Notes under the pieces: generated by a model
Told to the model about the DNA's origin: nothing
Seen by the model: the letters and a program-made list of their open reading frames with translations, nothing else
Databases searched by the model: none
Made by a program: the position numbers and the translations under genes
Shown here: one piece after another, positions 1-9,339 of the stretch
How the letters are laid out: each line of letters begins with the position of its first letter
Numbering within the stretch: the first letter of the stretch is position 1
Assembly (NCBI GenBank): GCA_001586965.3
Contig: LUCW03001993.1
Coordinates: 1-27,500 of the forward strand
Direction of reading: 5' to 3'
Source of the DNA: Sphaeroforma sirkka
Lineage: Eukaryota; Opisthokonta; Ichthyosporea; Ichthyophonida
Length of the DNA: 27,500 nucleotides

Positions 1-910
1 TACCTCGTTAGAAAGTTCCCGCTCTAATCCTGAGGATGAGGAAGTGAGAACCAGACATACTCGTCTCAGGCTATTACGCTCTGGTATGCAAGTCCTTGAG
101 GACCGTCTATTGAATGACTCTGACCTTGACGATAGAAAAGCGGATAACATTCACTATCTAATCGATAACAAGAGAAAGGAAATAGACACCATCTTGGCAC
201 TAGCAGCCCGTAGCACTGAGCATGAGCCTCGTGAACACTTAGAACCAAGCTTTTATAAAGCAGCTAGGTAACGCGCAGGCTGAGGTCGATTTCTCTACTA
301 ATGAGAGTACAGTGGAGACACTGAAGGCCTTCGACCAAATTAAGGAGTCTGCCAGCCTTAAGGATAAGCAGATGATGAATGCCTTTATTCATTTCTGTGA
401 GCCAGGTGAATGGCGAACTATCTTGAAAGGCTCATGAGCCCAACTGGAAAGCCCTACCCTGGCACCAGTTGCGTGATAATATACTTAACACCTTTTTTTT
501 GAAGATGCACGTGACCGCGAACTTCTAGAGTCTCGCAAGTTCTTTGCAAACGATACCACTATTCGAGGTGCTCTAGCTCATATGACACATATGAATACTC
601 GGATGGGTGGTCGTACCTATACTGGCGAATATTTATTAATTTGTCAGATGATGGAGACTCTGGGAGCTAACCTCTTTAAGAAAGTCAATGATGACATCAT
701 CGCCTATGGTGATTTGCGATCTATGCCTTGGTCTGTCTTTGAGAAGATAGTACACAAGCATACCTATTCCTCTACTAGAGTACTTAGTACCACGAGCTAC
801 ACCCAGCCCACTAAGCGAAACGCAGTAGAGACTAATACTGCGCGTAGTACTAAGAAACCCGCACTACTACTGGAGGGGTACTGGCTCTACTTCTACCGAA
901 CCGAAAGGTG
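1..910 (+). other. gag-like region of the Ty3-like fossil
   Basis: This stretch precedes the zinc-binding and protease parts, where gag is expected. It reads as charged, helix-rich peptide, for example near 44-270 (LEDRLLNDSDLDDRKADNI) and near 580-830 (GEYLLICQMMETLGANLFKK). There is no strong family motif, so the call rests mainly on position. It belongs to a broken fossil element. Confidence 0.55.
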
Positions 911-918
911 ATAAGAAG

Positions 919-1137
919 GTGAGAGCGCCTTGCAAGAAGTGTGGTTACAACCTCACAAAACGTAATGGCAAGTGGAATGGTAGACACGACCCTGTTAAGT
1001 GTGCACCAGGCAAGCCAGATTTTGGACACTATATGAAAGAGTGTGCTACTTGCAAGGGTACTAACGGTTGGCACAAAGAGGATTGCAAGGACTTACCGGA
1101 CGTCAAGTTAAGCACTGACAGTACCATATGTGCGCAC
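919..1137 (+). other. zinc-binding (nucleocapsid-like) part of the Ty3-like fossil
   Basis: Two Cys/His clusters are visible. The first is C-x2-C at about residues 5-8, followed after a long 14-residue basic loop by H-x4-C. The second is CATCKGTNGWHKEDC, a C-x2-C-x6-H-x3-C pattern. Both are longer than the classic retroviral knuckle C-x2-C-x4-H-x4-C. They lie just before the protease, as nucleocapsid does in LTR elements, so nucleic-acid binding is the likely role. Confidence 0.6.
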
Positions 1138-1228
1138 TAGAGCAAGATTATGAGAAAATGTTCAATAAAATCTATACCAAAGGAGATGAACGTATCTTTC
1201 AAACAGTTTTCGTAAATGGAGAAAAGTT

Positions 1229-1500
1229 ATGGCACTATTTGATCCAGGGGCTGAAGTCTCTGCTATCCCACGCCGAGTAGCCTACGCTACAGATATGGCT
1301 GTCCATAACGAAAAAACTGATTTAATCTTGGGAAATGGCAAAGTTACTACTTGCGAACAAGCCATTGACTATGCACACATAATGCTGTCAGATAGAAGAG
1401 AAGTGAAGACTCACCTAATCGTTACTGACATGTCTCAGAAATACGATTTAATTATAGGTATGACTGATCTTCTCAGTTTAGGTATAACACTCACTGGTCT
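1229..1500 (+). other. retropepsin-like aspartic protease part of the Ty3-like fossil
   Basis: The peptide ALFDPGAEVSAIPRR carries a D-x-G-A active-site signature (D-S/T-G-A in most retropepsins; here D-P-G-A). About 70 residues later comes YDLIIGMTDLLSLGI, which matches the conserved C-terminal strand and helix of retroviral proteases (IIGxDLL). It sits between the zinc-binding part and the RT, the usual Ty3 order. In a live element it would cut the Gag-Pol precursor. Confidence 0.7.
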
Positions 1501-1799
1501 GCCTAATGGGCTAGACCCGAATAAAGATCAGTCAGATGATAATATGTTAAAGATACCCAAACCTCCGGAAGGTGAAGCAAAGGATATGATTCCGCACTTC
1601 ACCGATATAATTATGGACTTAATTATACAAAACAGGAAGATTGCAATAACTGACTGGTGTATGTTTAAGTTCTCTAATGGGTACGTTAGACTTGACTTAA
1701 CAAACGTCGACTTCTCTAAGTTAAAGTGTCCTTCACATAACTACGTGAGTTGGAGACACAAAGACGTTGTCAAAACCCAAATCAAAGATTGGTTAAAAT

Positions 1800-2395
1800 A
1801 GGGTCTAATTGAAATCAATTATGATGCAACCCCAGTTAACTTAGCTCTCTTAGCGGTCGATCAATATAAATCTGATGGAACATTTAGTAAAACAAGAGTA
1901 GTACTAGACCTGTCGCCAATCAACAAACTAATTCCGCAACATAGTTTTCCCTTACCTAAGATAAGCGAGATACTACGCAAAATGGAGGGTGCGACTATCT
2001 TTTCCAAGATAGACTTAAAAGCTGCATTCCATCAACTACAAATATATCAGCCTCATAGGAAATACTTTTCCTTTACTTGGCAAGGTAAGAAGTACCAGTT
2101 TAAAGGTGCACCTGAAGGCTTACACATGTTACCTTCTTTCTTTCAACAAGTTATGATGGAACTATTTGCGGACCTGTCGTATAACGTATCAGTCTATTTA
2201 GATGATATAGTTATCTTTACAAAGACAGCACATGAACATGCTAAACTCGTTAAAGAAGTCTTATAGCGTCTTAATCATGCTAAACTTAAGATTAACGAAG
2301 ACAAGTGTTCTTTTGCTAAAGATACTATACACTTACTTGGCTACAAAGTATCTGCAGCAGGGGTAGAAATTGATCCTGGCAAGAAACAGTTTCTG
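1800..2395 (+). other. reverse transcriptase part of the Ty3-like fossil
   Basis: Ty3/gypsy RT blocks are readable in order: VVLDLSPINKLIPQ near 1900-1940, FSKIDLKAAFHQLQI near 2000-2045, GAPEGLHMLPSFFQQVM near 2106-2155, the catalytic YLDDIVIFTK near 2197-2225, and KCSFAKDTIHLLGYKVS near 2300-2352. YLDD with the downstream LGY block is typical of Ty3 and not of LINE or DIRS RTs. It is part of a fossil. Confidence 0.85.
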
Positions 2396-3000
2396 TTGGA
2401 TTTATCAACACCAATTACTGGAAGAGATGTGAACTCTGTGTGTGGGTTTGTTAACTTCTTCTCGGATTCGGTACCGCATCTTTCTCATTACTTAAAGCCT
2501 TTCAGTCACCTACGGCTGCACAAAGGACCTTTGGGAAAGCTTTGGACTAAAGAATGTGATGATGCATTTAAACTAGTCAAAAGTAAAGTAATGGACGCAC
2601 CCATCATGCAGTACCCTGTGGATGGTGTCCCATTCCAAGTAGCAACCGACGCTTCAGATCGAGCGGTAGGTGGAGTGCTTTACCAAACGATAAATGGTAA
2701 ACCGCGCTACATACAATTCTTTAGCAAGAGTTATAATAAGAGTCAACGGAATTACCCTACCGTTAAACAAGAGCTCCTTGCTATAGTTACTGCGCTAAGA
2801 CAGTTTAAAGACTACCTTTATGGAAGTTACTTTACTGTCGCCTGTGATCAAAAGTCTTTAACATACTTAAAAGATATGAACCCTGATTCACAGTTGGTGA
2901 GCCGCTGGCATGACATTATTGCCAAGTTCGCTTTTAATATAACACACATTCCAGGAATACATAACCATCTTCCTGACATGCTCTCTCGACTTGTGCCCGA
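2396..3000 (+). other. connection and RNase H part of the Ty3-like fossil
   Basis: After the RT comes the usual tether region (GFVNFFSDSVPHLS, then WTKECDDAFKLVKSKV). RNase H motifs follow: ATDASDRAVGGVLYQ with the first catalytic Asp near 2650, YPTVKQELLAIVTALRQFK with the catalytic Glu near 2770, and VACDQKSLTYL near 2840. It ends with HIPGIHNHLPDMLSRL, the standard Ty3 C-terminal block. In a live element this domain degrades the RNA strand of the RNA-DNA hybrid. Confidence 0.85.
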
Positions 3001-3059
3001 CTACCAGAAAACAGTCAAGGAGTTATTAGCAACCGATTGGATGCTAAATAAGAAATGGT

Positions 3060-3450
3060 TTAACCTCGCTCAATCACGATGGGGTCCATTTACTGTTGAT
3101 ATGTTCGCCGCAGAACATAACAAACAGGTTTCTGAATATAGGTCGTTGACTCATCCTAAAGGTGATGCATTTCAGCTTGACTTATCAAAGCATAATGCGT
3201 GGGCTAACCCACCTTGTCAGCTTATCGCACAGTTGTTAAATTATGTTAATATTACTAAATCTACCATTACGCTGTGTTGTCCCTTACGTAACTCCGACCC
3301 ATGGATACGTGATTTAATTAATATGATTCAAGACGAACCTATTTATGTCGACCGTGAAACCGACACGTTCTTGTATCAGGGATCCTATTCTATTAAGAAG
3401 ACGCCTTGGAAACACACCATTGTTTGTCGCATCGGTCCTGCAGGTACCAC
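3060..3450 (+). other. Dam-like N6-adenine methyltransferase domain, C-terminal to RNase H in the Ty3-like fossil
   Basis: Directly after RNase H the peptide reads WGPFTVDMFAAEHNKQ, then NAWANPPCQLI about 35 residues on, then ITLCCPLRNSDPWIRDL, and ends DTFLYQGSYSIKKTPW. This matches the pattern known from the Dam-like domain that follows RT-RNase H in DIRS-type elements and in some Ty3-like elements: D-x-FA, N-P-P-x (motif IV of N6-adenine methyltransferases), then a hydrophobic strand with P and W. The seen facts are the motifs and order; the methyltransferase name is a family inference from memory. The motif IV position reads NPPC where an aromatic residue is usual. Confidence 0.6.
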
Positions 3451-3665
3451 TTAAGTGGAAACCCTCAACCGAATTCTTAGCTAAACTAGAGGAGTCTAAA
3501 GAGTTTGAACAAAAGCTCAAGACTCGTACAACACATGCACCCAACAAGATTGCAGTCGAGGTAATGCCGATTGAAACGGCATTAGATCGTAAAAACATGG
3601 AACTAGCTAAGGCCATGGATCAAAGACTCAAAACTCTAAGAGAACCTGAAGCTCGCACTCAACTG
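3450..3665 (+). other. charged, coiled-coil-like tail of the Ty3-like fossil, reading up to the LTR
   Basis: Peptide such as FLAKLEESKEFEQKLKT and ELAKAMDQRLKTLREPEA is rich in Glu, Lys and Leu and looks helical. It carries no integrase zinc-finger or DDE motif and no tyrosine-recombinase motif. It abuts the LTR-like repeat that starts at TGTTCTAAATTC. Confidence 0.4.
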
Positions 3666-4146
3666 TGTTCTAAATTCACTTTGATGGCTCCAATAGCCTG
3701 AGTATTTGGTATGACTCATCTACTTGGACCTATTTGAGACATTAGTAGATGTAGGATATTATAAACTCAATTTTATAATCTCCGAACTACTACTTATAGA
3801 TTTTGGTCCTCCCGCCAATCTCCAAAATCCAATAAGTCTTTTCTTTTTTTTTAACTTTTCTTCAGATGGAACTTTATTTATATCAGCTAATGTATTAACG
3901 TGACTTACGTTATTATGTCTTTTTTACAAATTAGGCAAGTGGTCATGAACACTTAGTACTTCTAGTGAAAATTATCCAATAAAGAACAGCTAGAGGTACG
4001 CCCTGTGTGATCGAGGATATTTAGGCTCTTAACAAGAGGCAGTCCCGATCATTCTTACACAAGCTACCACTGCTAAATCCTAACTGACTAAATTGTATTT
4101 TAGTTTAATATAGTTTGAAACCTAGTAATTTGCATCGAAGTTTACA
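3666..4146 (+). repeat. LTR-like repeat, copy 1 (family TGTTCTAA...TACA)
   Basis: A 481-bp sequence beginning TGTTCTAAATTCAC and ending TTTACA. It recurs as a near-full direct copy at 5158-5644 and as two inverted pieces at 4812-5041 and 8881-9097. Left-end similarity to copy 2 stops sharply at 3666, which supports this as the true LTR edge. TG...CA ends fit LTR rules. Many scattered differences from copy 2 point to an old pair. It could be the 3' LTR of the element at 1-3665, or a separate LTR that landed there. Confidence 0.65.
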
Positions 4147-4811
4147 ATACAGAGAATCGTGAAAATAGGAAGCGTGTTGACTATTCCACCACACACACTT
4201 TGAATTCACACAATAGTGAGCATAGTTCAAATGTTCACATTCAAGGTCACATTCAAGAAGATCACACTCAAGATCACCCTCAAGAAGATCACACATTCAA
4301 GGTCACATTCAATATGTTGAATCAGAAGTAGAGGAAGTAGTGAGGGAACAAAGTGGAGAGAAAAGTGGAGATGATAGTGAGAGACTATGACAGATGAATA
4401 CAGAACAACGACAGATGAATACAGAACAACGACACTATGACAATGGTGCTAATAAAGAGCAGCCTTCATCCGATCGTGGCAATGACGATTGTTCTAATAA
4501 AGAACAGCCTTTATCCGAGCGTGGCGATGACGGTTGTGAAGAAGAATCGCCGGCCGAACAAGACAAGAGCTGATTATATCAACTGAGTTGGAAACCGGTA
4601 TGCAAAACCCATCGCAGTTAAGCTCGTCGTTTGATTGGGGTGACAAAAAGCCACCAACTACCGCATCAAAGCAGACTTTAGTAACTGTACTACTACTCAA
4701 CGATAATTCCCGAGAAGAGACGAAACGGTTTTCGCACTGGCTATAAATTCCTTTAGAATACGATGGCAGAACACTGGAAGACAAGGCGTTAAGTAACAAA
4801 CACAAAACTTT
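4147..4811 (+). other. spacer between LTR copies with Arg/Ser-repeat and duplicated-peptide stretches
   Basis: No recognisable protein domain. Near 4236-4290 the plus strand is built of short repeats (TCAAGATCACACTCAAGA type) that read as SRSHSRRSHSRSPSRRSH. Near 4390-4570 another open stretch reads two duplicated peptides, QMNTEQR twice and NKEQPxSxRGxDxC twice. It lies between two direct LTR copies (3666-4146 and 5158-5644), so it may be leftover internal sequence of an LTR element, or flanking DNA. Confidence 0.35.
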
Positions 4812-5041
4812 AAACTTCGATGATTATTTCTATATTTTAAACTATGTTATATAAACTAGGATACAATTTAAGTCAGTTAATATTTAGCAGTGGTAGCTTG
4901 TGTAAGAATGTTTGGGACTACCTCTTGGTAAGAGCCTTAAAATCCTCGATCCCACAGGACGTACCTCTAGCTGTTTTTTATTAAATAATTTTCACTAGAA
5001 GTACTAAGTGTTCATGACCACATGCCTAATTTGTAGACAGA
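4812..5041 (-). repeat. inverted LTR piece (distal half of the TGTTCTAA LTR)
   Basis: The reverse complement of this stretch matches about 5411-5640 of LTR copy 2 and about 3925-4140 of copy 1. Shared blocks include the reverse complements of AATAAAGAACAGCTAGAGGT and GGTCATGA. Its right edge coincides with the start of a different repeat at 5042. Together with the inverted piece at 8881-9097, which matches the proximal half of the same LTR, it makes up most of one minus-strand LTR. Confidence 0.75.
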
Positions 5042-5157
5042 CATGTAGAAAAACGACCTCCGGTCAGTCTAAAATATCAAGATCAAATGAGATAACATTG
5101 GTTTTTAATTGTATTTATGATAATTTAATACAAGTTCTTTTTCCAATATTTCCAAAG
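5042..5157 (+). repeat. 116-bp repeat preceding LTR copy 2, also present inverted at 9098-9217
   Basis: The block from CATGTAGAAAAACGACCTCC to CCAATATTTCCAAAG is found again, reverse-complemented, at 9098-9217, in both cases directly upstream of TGTTCTAAATTC. Copy 1 at 3666 lacks it. It is therefore probably the last internal stretch of the LTR element that owns this LTR family. No coding motif is seen. Confidence 0.7.
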
Positions 5158-5644
5158 TGTTCTAAATTCACTTTGATGGCTCCAATAGCCTGAATATTTG
5201 TTATGACTCATTTACTTGGACCTATTTCAGACAATAGTAGATGTAGGATATTATAAACTAAATTTTATAATCTCTGAACTACTACTACTTACACAGGTTT
5301 TGGTCTTCCCGCCAATCTCCAAAATCCAATGTCTTTTTCTTTTTTTAACTTTTCTTCAGATGGAACTTTATTTATATTTGCCAATGTATTAACTTGACTT
5401 ACGTTATTATGTCTATCTACAAATTAGGTATGTGGTCATGACCACTTAGTACTTCTAGTGAAAATAATTTAATAAAGAACAGCTAGAGGTACGTCCTGTG
5501 TGATCGAGGATATTAAGGCTCTTACCAAGAGGCAGTCCCGATAATTCTTACACAAGCTACCACTTCTAAAACCAAACTGACTTAAATTGTATCTTAGTTT
5601 ATATAACATAGTTTAAAACATAGAAATATCCATCGAAATCTACA
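5158..5644 (+). repeat. LTR-like repeat, copy 2 (family TGTTCTAA...TACA)
   Basis: A 487-bp direct repeat of 3666-4146, from TGTTCTAAATTCAC to AATCTACA. It has an A+T-rich middle (TTTTCTTTTTTTAACTTTTC) and, near 5431-5444, a perfect palindrome GTGGTCATGACCAC that is imperfect in the other copies. Its right end is joined directly to the LINE-type element at 5645. Confidence 0.75.
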
Positions 5645-5704
5645 GACATAAGAACGTAAGTCAAGTTAATACATTGTACCACCCTCGCCGCCCTCCAAAC
5701 TTAT

Positions 5705-6240
5705 ATGCTGACCGACTACGGTATCTGTGGTGACCACACCTTTGGACTCGATCTCCAGATACTTCCCACGAATCAAATCCATCGGCCCCAACAAATGCCA
5801 GCAATGCCGCCGCGTCCGGATCAACGCCTTCCCTCCCATGGATATAACCGATATCGTCATCGACTGTATCACCTACGCAACAAATCCCGCGCGCGACTAT
5901 CCCAAGCCAAATTCCGGGCGCATCAGAACTTACTACGGTCGTATCTCGCTTTACATGGACCAGCGGAAGAGCTGCTACGGATCCTCGACCACATCTGGCG
6001 CTATGCCACTAACCCACAAATCTTTGGAGGGTTCTATTATGACTTAAACAGACCCTGGGTTCAGCGGCTGCCAAACCACTCGTTCCGCCCACGTCTGACT
6101 GCCCAAAGCAATGCTCAAATGTTCAAAGATATTGCGTACCAATGACGGTCTCCGCGCCAACCCTGCATACCGGGTACCGATGATACAGGCGCTACCCTCA
6201 CTGGCTACTTTGAGGCCCTATTCAACTTTACAAACCCGTA
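5705..6240 (+). pseudogene. LINE N-terminal / pre-RT coding stretch
   Basis: Open reading from 5705 to 6145 gives a basic peptide with segments such as KSRARLSQAKFRAHQNLLR and RILDHIWRYATNPQIF. After 6170 another frame reads TLTGYFEALFNF, resembling the 'F..LF' block upstream of LINE RT domains. No endonuclease catalytic motifs are recognised, so the element may be 5' truncated. The frame does not continue cleanly into the RT, which marks it as decayed. Confidence 0.45.
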
Positions 6241-6241
6241 C

Positions 6242-7194
6242 GTGGTTCCACCGGATACCGAACCCTCTCTTGATGTCACTTCCGCCATACGCCCCGACGA
6301 TGTAATGGAGGCAATACTACGCTATCCCAATAGGGGACCTGGCCCCGACGGAATCCGCATCCTTCTCCTGAAGGCCACAGTGGAGCGCTCTACCGAACGT
6401 CGGAAATTAGGACGCCCCGACGCCAATAGCCACTGATTAGACTCCTTGCCAAAGCAATCACTGTGCTGCTGAAGGCGGGTACCTTCCCTGCAGCCCTGAA
6501 CTGCAGCCTCCTGACAGATCACCCAAAGAACGCCGATGCAGATATTACCTCCGCCGACTTCCGCCCCATCACGCTTACGCAAATAGTCAGATGCTTCTTT
6601 GAAAAGTGCTTTCTTAATCTGATTACGAGCCACCCCGGCTCTGCTACCCATGCTACCCAAGCTGGCTTCAAATCACGGTACTCCTGTCATACCCAAGCAC
6701 TTGCCGCCATGGAATCTGAGACACAGTCAGAAGAGGAGTGGAACGACGTCTGTCTGGACATAACCAAGGCATACGACAAGGTCGCTCTCCCACGCCTATG
6801 GGTACTTCTGCGCCACGCTGGAATGCCCAAAAACTGGATCAACTGCCTCCGCGCGCTGTTTGGGAGGGTCCCTACCCGAGTGACATACCGCTGCACGCTC
6901 TCGTCTCTATTCCATAGAACGAATGGCATCCTGCAAGGCTCAATCGTCGGCCCCCAGCTCTTTATTATCTACATGAATTTCTTAGCTGTCACGCTAGCAC
7001 AATTTCGGCCCAAGCTCCACCGCCCTTATTTATTTGTTGTTGACACACGGATCCAAGCACCTCGATTGGGTTCGCTCCAGCCCTTCTTAGATGACATTGA
7101 TGCGCGGGACGCGAATCTGGCCTCGAACAGGGTGTCATTAAACCCCGAGTACGATCTACCGACTTGCGACACGCGGCGCCAACCCTCCGTATAA
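6242..7194 (+). pseudogene. LINE reverse transcriptase domain
   Basis: In order: DVMEAILRYPNRGPGPDGI at about 6298-6355 (RT block 0/1), AGTFPAALN, ADFRPITLTQIVRCFFEKC at about 6550-6610, QAGFKSRYSCHTQALAAM, CLDITKAYDKVALPRLWVLL with the first catalytic Asp near 6760, NGILQGSIVGPQLFIIYMNF near 6920-6980, and a block at about 7026-7045 reading LFVVDT where F/YADD is expected. The frame changes between the PNRGPGPDGI block (ends 6434) and the main core (opens 6463). The altered active-site box makes polymerase activity unlikely. The fold class (non-LTR) is well supported by the GxxQG and KAYD blocks. Confidence 0.8.
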
Positions 7195-8123
7195 ATGGTG
7201 AGCTTATCACGCCGATGCTTGCAGACGCACCTTGGAACACACGTTACCTCCCCCTGACGATGGCGCCCATACATGCCGAACCGAAACACTCCAAATATCT
7301 GGGGTTCCCAATCTCTCACGGAGTACCAGGAATCAACCTCGCCAGATATATGGAATCCCTGGTTGCAGCATTGTTACTGGGTATCGCCTCTTTCCGCGCT
7401 TATGGCTTCCATGGCTTCAGCTGGCGAAACCCCCGCAACCGACTGGTGATGTTCAGAACATCCATCCTATCCACAGCTATATATGGGCTGAACATTATTG
7501 CCTGGGCTCCGCCTATATGGAAGGATGCGTTGGACCCCCTGTTCGAGCGCTTTAACTCAGCACTCATGCAAGCAGCAGCCATCATCACGGGCACTAAATA
7601 CCCTCGGTTTCCCAAACATCAAACAAACCTACTTCACTTTTGCGGCCTGCTCCCCGCGCGACCATTCGCAGACTACCTCGGAGGTTGCCTGGGAACACAA
7701 CTCAACTCAATGGCCAGCACAAATCCACTTACCCCTCTGACGCAACCCGCCTGGGCCCACGACAAACCATCACTGCGCTTCCCGTACAGTATCTATGCTC
7801 ACCTGGAAACTGTACACAAAACCACGGGCGAGCGTACACCCGACCCTGTAGCCCTCCGCCAACGCTGTGACGACATCAGGAAGAACTCAACAAAGGTTGA
7901 TCCAACAAGGAGATCGCGGCAATGGCCCGGCGCCAATACTACTACCAACTGGTTATGGGTAAACCGCCAACCTCAAACCGAGACACAGCCAGACACGACA
8001 GCTTCAATCGCTGCCTGTGTCTACACCAATCCGGCTCTGTGCTATGATTGTAACGAATACGTACATGTTCACATTGCTCGACTACCGCACCGACGACTAC
8101 CTCTGCCCTGTCTGCCCCGGTAG
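7164..8123 (+). pseudogene. LINE post-RT (thumb/connection) region
   Basis: A 319-residue open stretch reads HSKYLGFPISHGVPGINLAR, then RNRLVMFRTSILSTAIYGLN and APPIWKDALDPLFERFNSAL. This is the standard LINE arrangement after the RT palm (KYLGI, RxxxxxxSIL..YGL, then an Arg-rich helix). The frame differs from the RT core just upstream and from the C-terminal part downstream, so two frame changes bracket it. It ends at 8123 in a frame that overlaps the zinc cluster of the next part. Confidence 0.7.
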
Positions 8124-8811
8124 CCACAAGTTCACTACCAGCCACTTTACCTGCATCCAACAACTGATTCGACGCATCCTGGTAGGTCCAAAACTGCCGC
8201 ACATTGGCCCTGACCTCCTTCAGCAATTACAGGAGTGCCATGACTTCCACGGTATCTGGACCCTCCACGAACACCTTGGATCTTCTCTCCAGCATGTTGA
8301 AGAACCACCGTACCCTCACCCCGTCCCTGACCATCAACAGATGCTCCCCATACCCCAGCTAATCACGCTGTTGAAGTATTACTTCCAAATTTCGGTTCAA
8401 CCCAAATCATCGCGCTTGTTAGTTCCGCCTATGATACTTCCGATCCAGGCCAGCCAACACATACCGAATTCATCCTTGGTCTGGTGCGGCATTGGCTTAC
8501 CCCCATCCTCGCTCCTCGATCGGATTATGACGGATAACCTGGTCCTTCTCGGTATTTCATACTCTGCACCAACCCATTCCGCGGCACTACACGGCGCAGA
8601 CCCGATCCGTACCACAGAGATGGGTACTCTACTTAGTAGGTCAGCAAGCGAATATATGGAACATTCGATAATAACAGTGTTTTGTCAACACCGGCCCGAA
8701 TTGACTCAGCGCATATCTTCCATTGTCAACTCACTTGGCCAAAGCTTCAAACGGGAATTTACTGACCACTTCTTCCCATCAATCTTTCCTGAACCACTAC
8801 AGCGACTATGA
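8017..8811 (+). pseudogene. LINE C-terminal region with Cys/His cluster
   Basis: Near 8104-8154 the peptide is CPVCPGSHKFTTSHFTC, giving C-x2-C-x9-H-x2-C with an extra His in between. A C-terminal zinc knuckle after the RT is a feature of several non-LTR clades, where it helps bind target DNA or RNA. The remaining 200 or so residues (LIRRILVGPKLPHIGPDLLQ onward) have no motif I recognise. The reading stops at TGA, 8809-8811, about 70 bp before the element's right edge. Confidence 0.55.
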
Positions 8812-8880
8812 GAGCCATATCATATGTTCATACATTGTAACATACATACTTGTCATTTAAAAAAATAATACTATTATCCC

Positions 8881-9097
8881 TAATATAAAAAAGTTCCATC
8901 TGAAGAAAAGTTAAAAAAGAAAAAGACTTATTGGATTTTGGAGATTGGCTGGAAAACCAAAACCTGTAAGTAGTAGTTCAGAGATTATAAAATTTAGTTT
9001 ATAAAACCCTACATCTACTATCGTCTGAAATAGGTCCAAGTAAATGAGTCATAACAAATATTCAGGCTATTGGAGCCATCAAAGTGAATTTAGAACA
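8881..9097 (-). repeat. inverted LTR piece (proximal half of the TGTTCTAA LTR)
   Basis: The reverse complement matches about 5158-5375 of LTR copy 2, starting at TGTTCTAAATTCAC (9097 leftwards) and running through CTTCAGATGGAACTTT. The left edge is joined to the 3' end of the LINE. With 4812-5041 it accounts for most of one minus-strand LTR whose two halves are now 3.8 kb apart. Confidence 0.75.
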
Positions 9098-9217
9098 CTT
9101 TGGGAATATTGGAAAAAGAACTTGTATTAAATTATTATAAATACAAATAAAAACCAATATGTTATCTCATTTGATCTTGATATTATAGACTGACCGGAGG
9201 CCGTATTTCTACATAGC
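9098..9217 (-). repeat. inverted copy of the 116-bp pre-LTR repeat
   Basis: Reverse complement of 5042-5157, again ending directly at the LTR start. Its presence next to both this inverted LTR and copy 2 shows that the two belong to the same LTR subfamily, distinct from copy 1, which lacks it. Confidence 0.7.
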
Positions 9218-9339
9218 CCCCAGTAACTTTTAGGACAACGGATGTAGGTGAAGGTACGATCTAGTTCGTAAAGCAAAAACCAAAGTAAACTGGTTTCGGT
9301 CATGGCTTATCGAGTAAGTATGTGCCTACATGTACGAGT

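Larger units (their letters stand above)
1..4146 (+). mobile_element. Ty3/gypsy-like LTR retroelement fossil, 5' end outside window
   Basis: Parts appear in the Ty3/gypsy order gag, zinc-binding, aspartic protease, reverse transcriptase, RNase H, followed by a methyltransferase-like domain and then an LTR-like repeat at 3666-4146. The RT has the Ty3 hallmarks SKIDLKAAFHQ and YLDDIVIF, and the RNase H has ATDASDRAVGG. No integrase is visible between RNase H and the LTR, which is unusual for Ty3/gypsy. The element is broken, with roughly five or more interruptions, and looks old. Its left LTR lies outside the window, so its full length and any target-site duplication cannot be judged. Family assignment rests on motifs read by eye. 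Confidence 0.85.
5645..8880 (+). mobile_element. LINE (non-LTR retrotransposon) remnant
   Basis: This G+C-richer stretch holds a non-LTR type reverse transcriptase with flanking regions, read in several plus-strand frames. RT core motifs are present (PNRGPGPDGI, ADFRPITLT, LDITKAYDKV, NGILQGSIVGPQLFIIYMN). A LINE-type post-RT region follows (KYLGFPI, RTSILSTAIYGLN), then a C-terminal Cys/His cluster. No apurinic-type or restriction-like endonuclease motif could be identified, so the clade is open. Codon frame changes at least three times (near 6440, 7160 and 8010-8100) and the residues at the polymerase active-site box are altered, so it is inactive. The 3' end is A-rich (TTTAAAAAAATAATA near 8858) but has no long poly(A) tail. 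Confidence 0.8.

Noticed and set aside
4105-4296. Minus-strand frame with repeated ECDLLE peptide
   Set aside because: It is the antisense shadow of the short plus-strand TCAAGATCACA repeats.
3666-9217. Idea that the inverted repeats mark a DIRS-type element or a foldback DNA transposon
   Set aside because: The RT at 1800-2395 is Ty3-type with a protease, no tyrosine recombinase is seen, and the RT between the inverted pieces is LINE-type. The inverted pieces are explained better as halves of one LTR split by an insertion.
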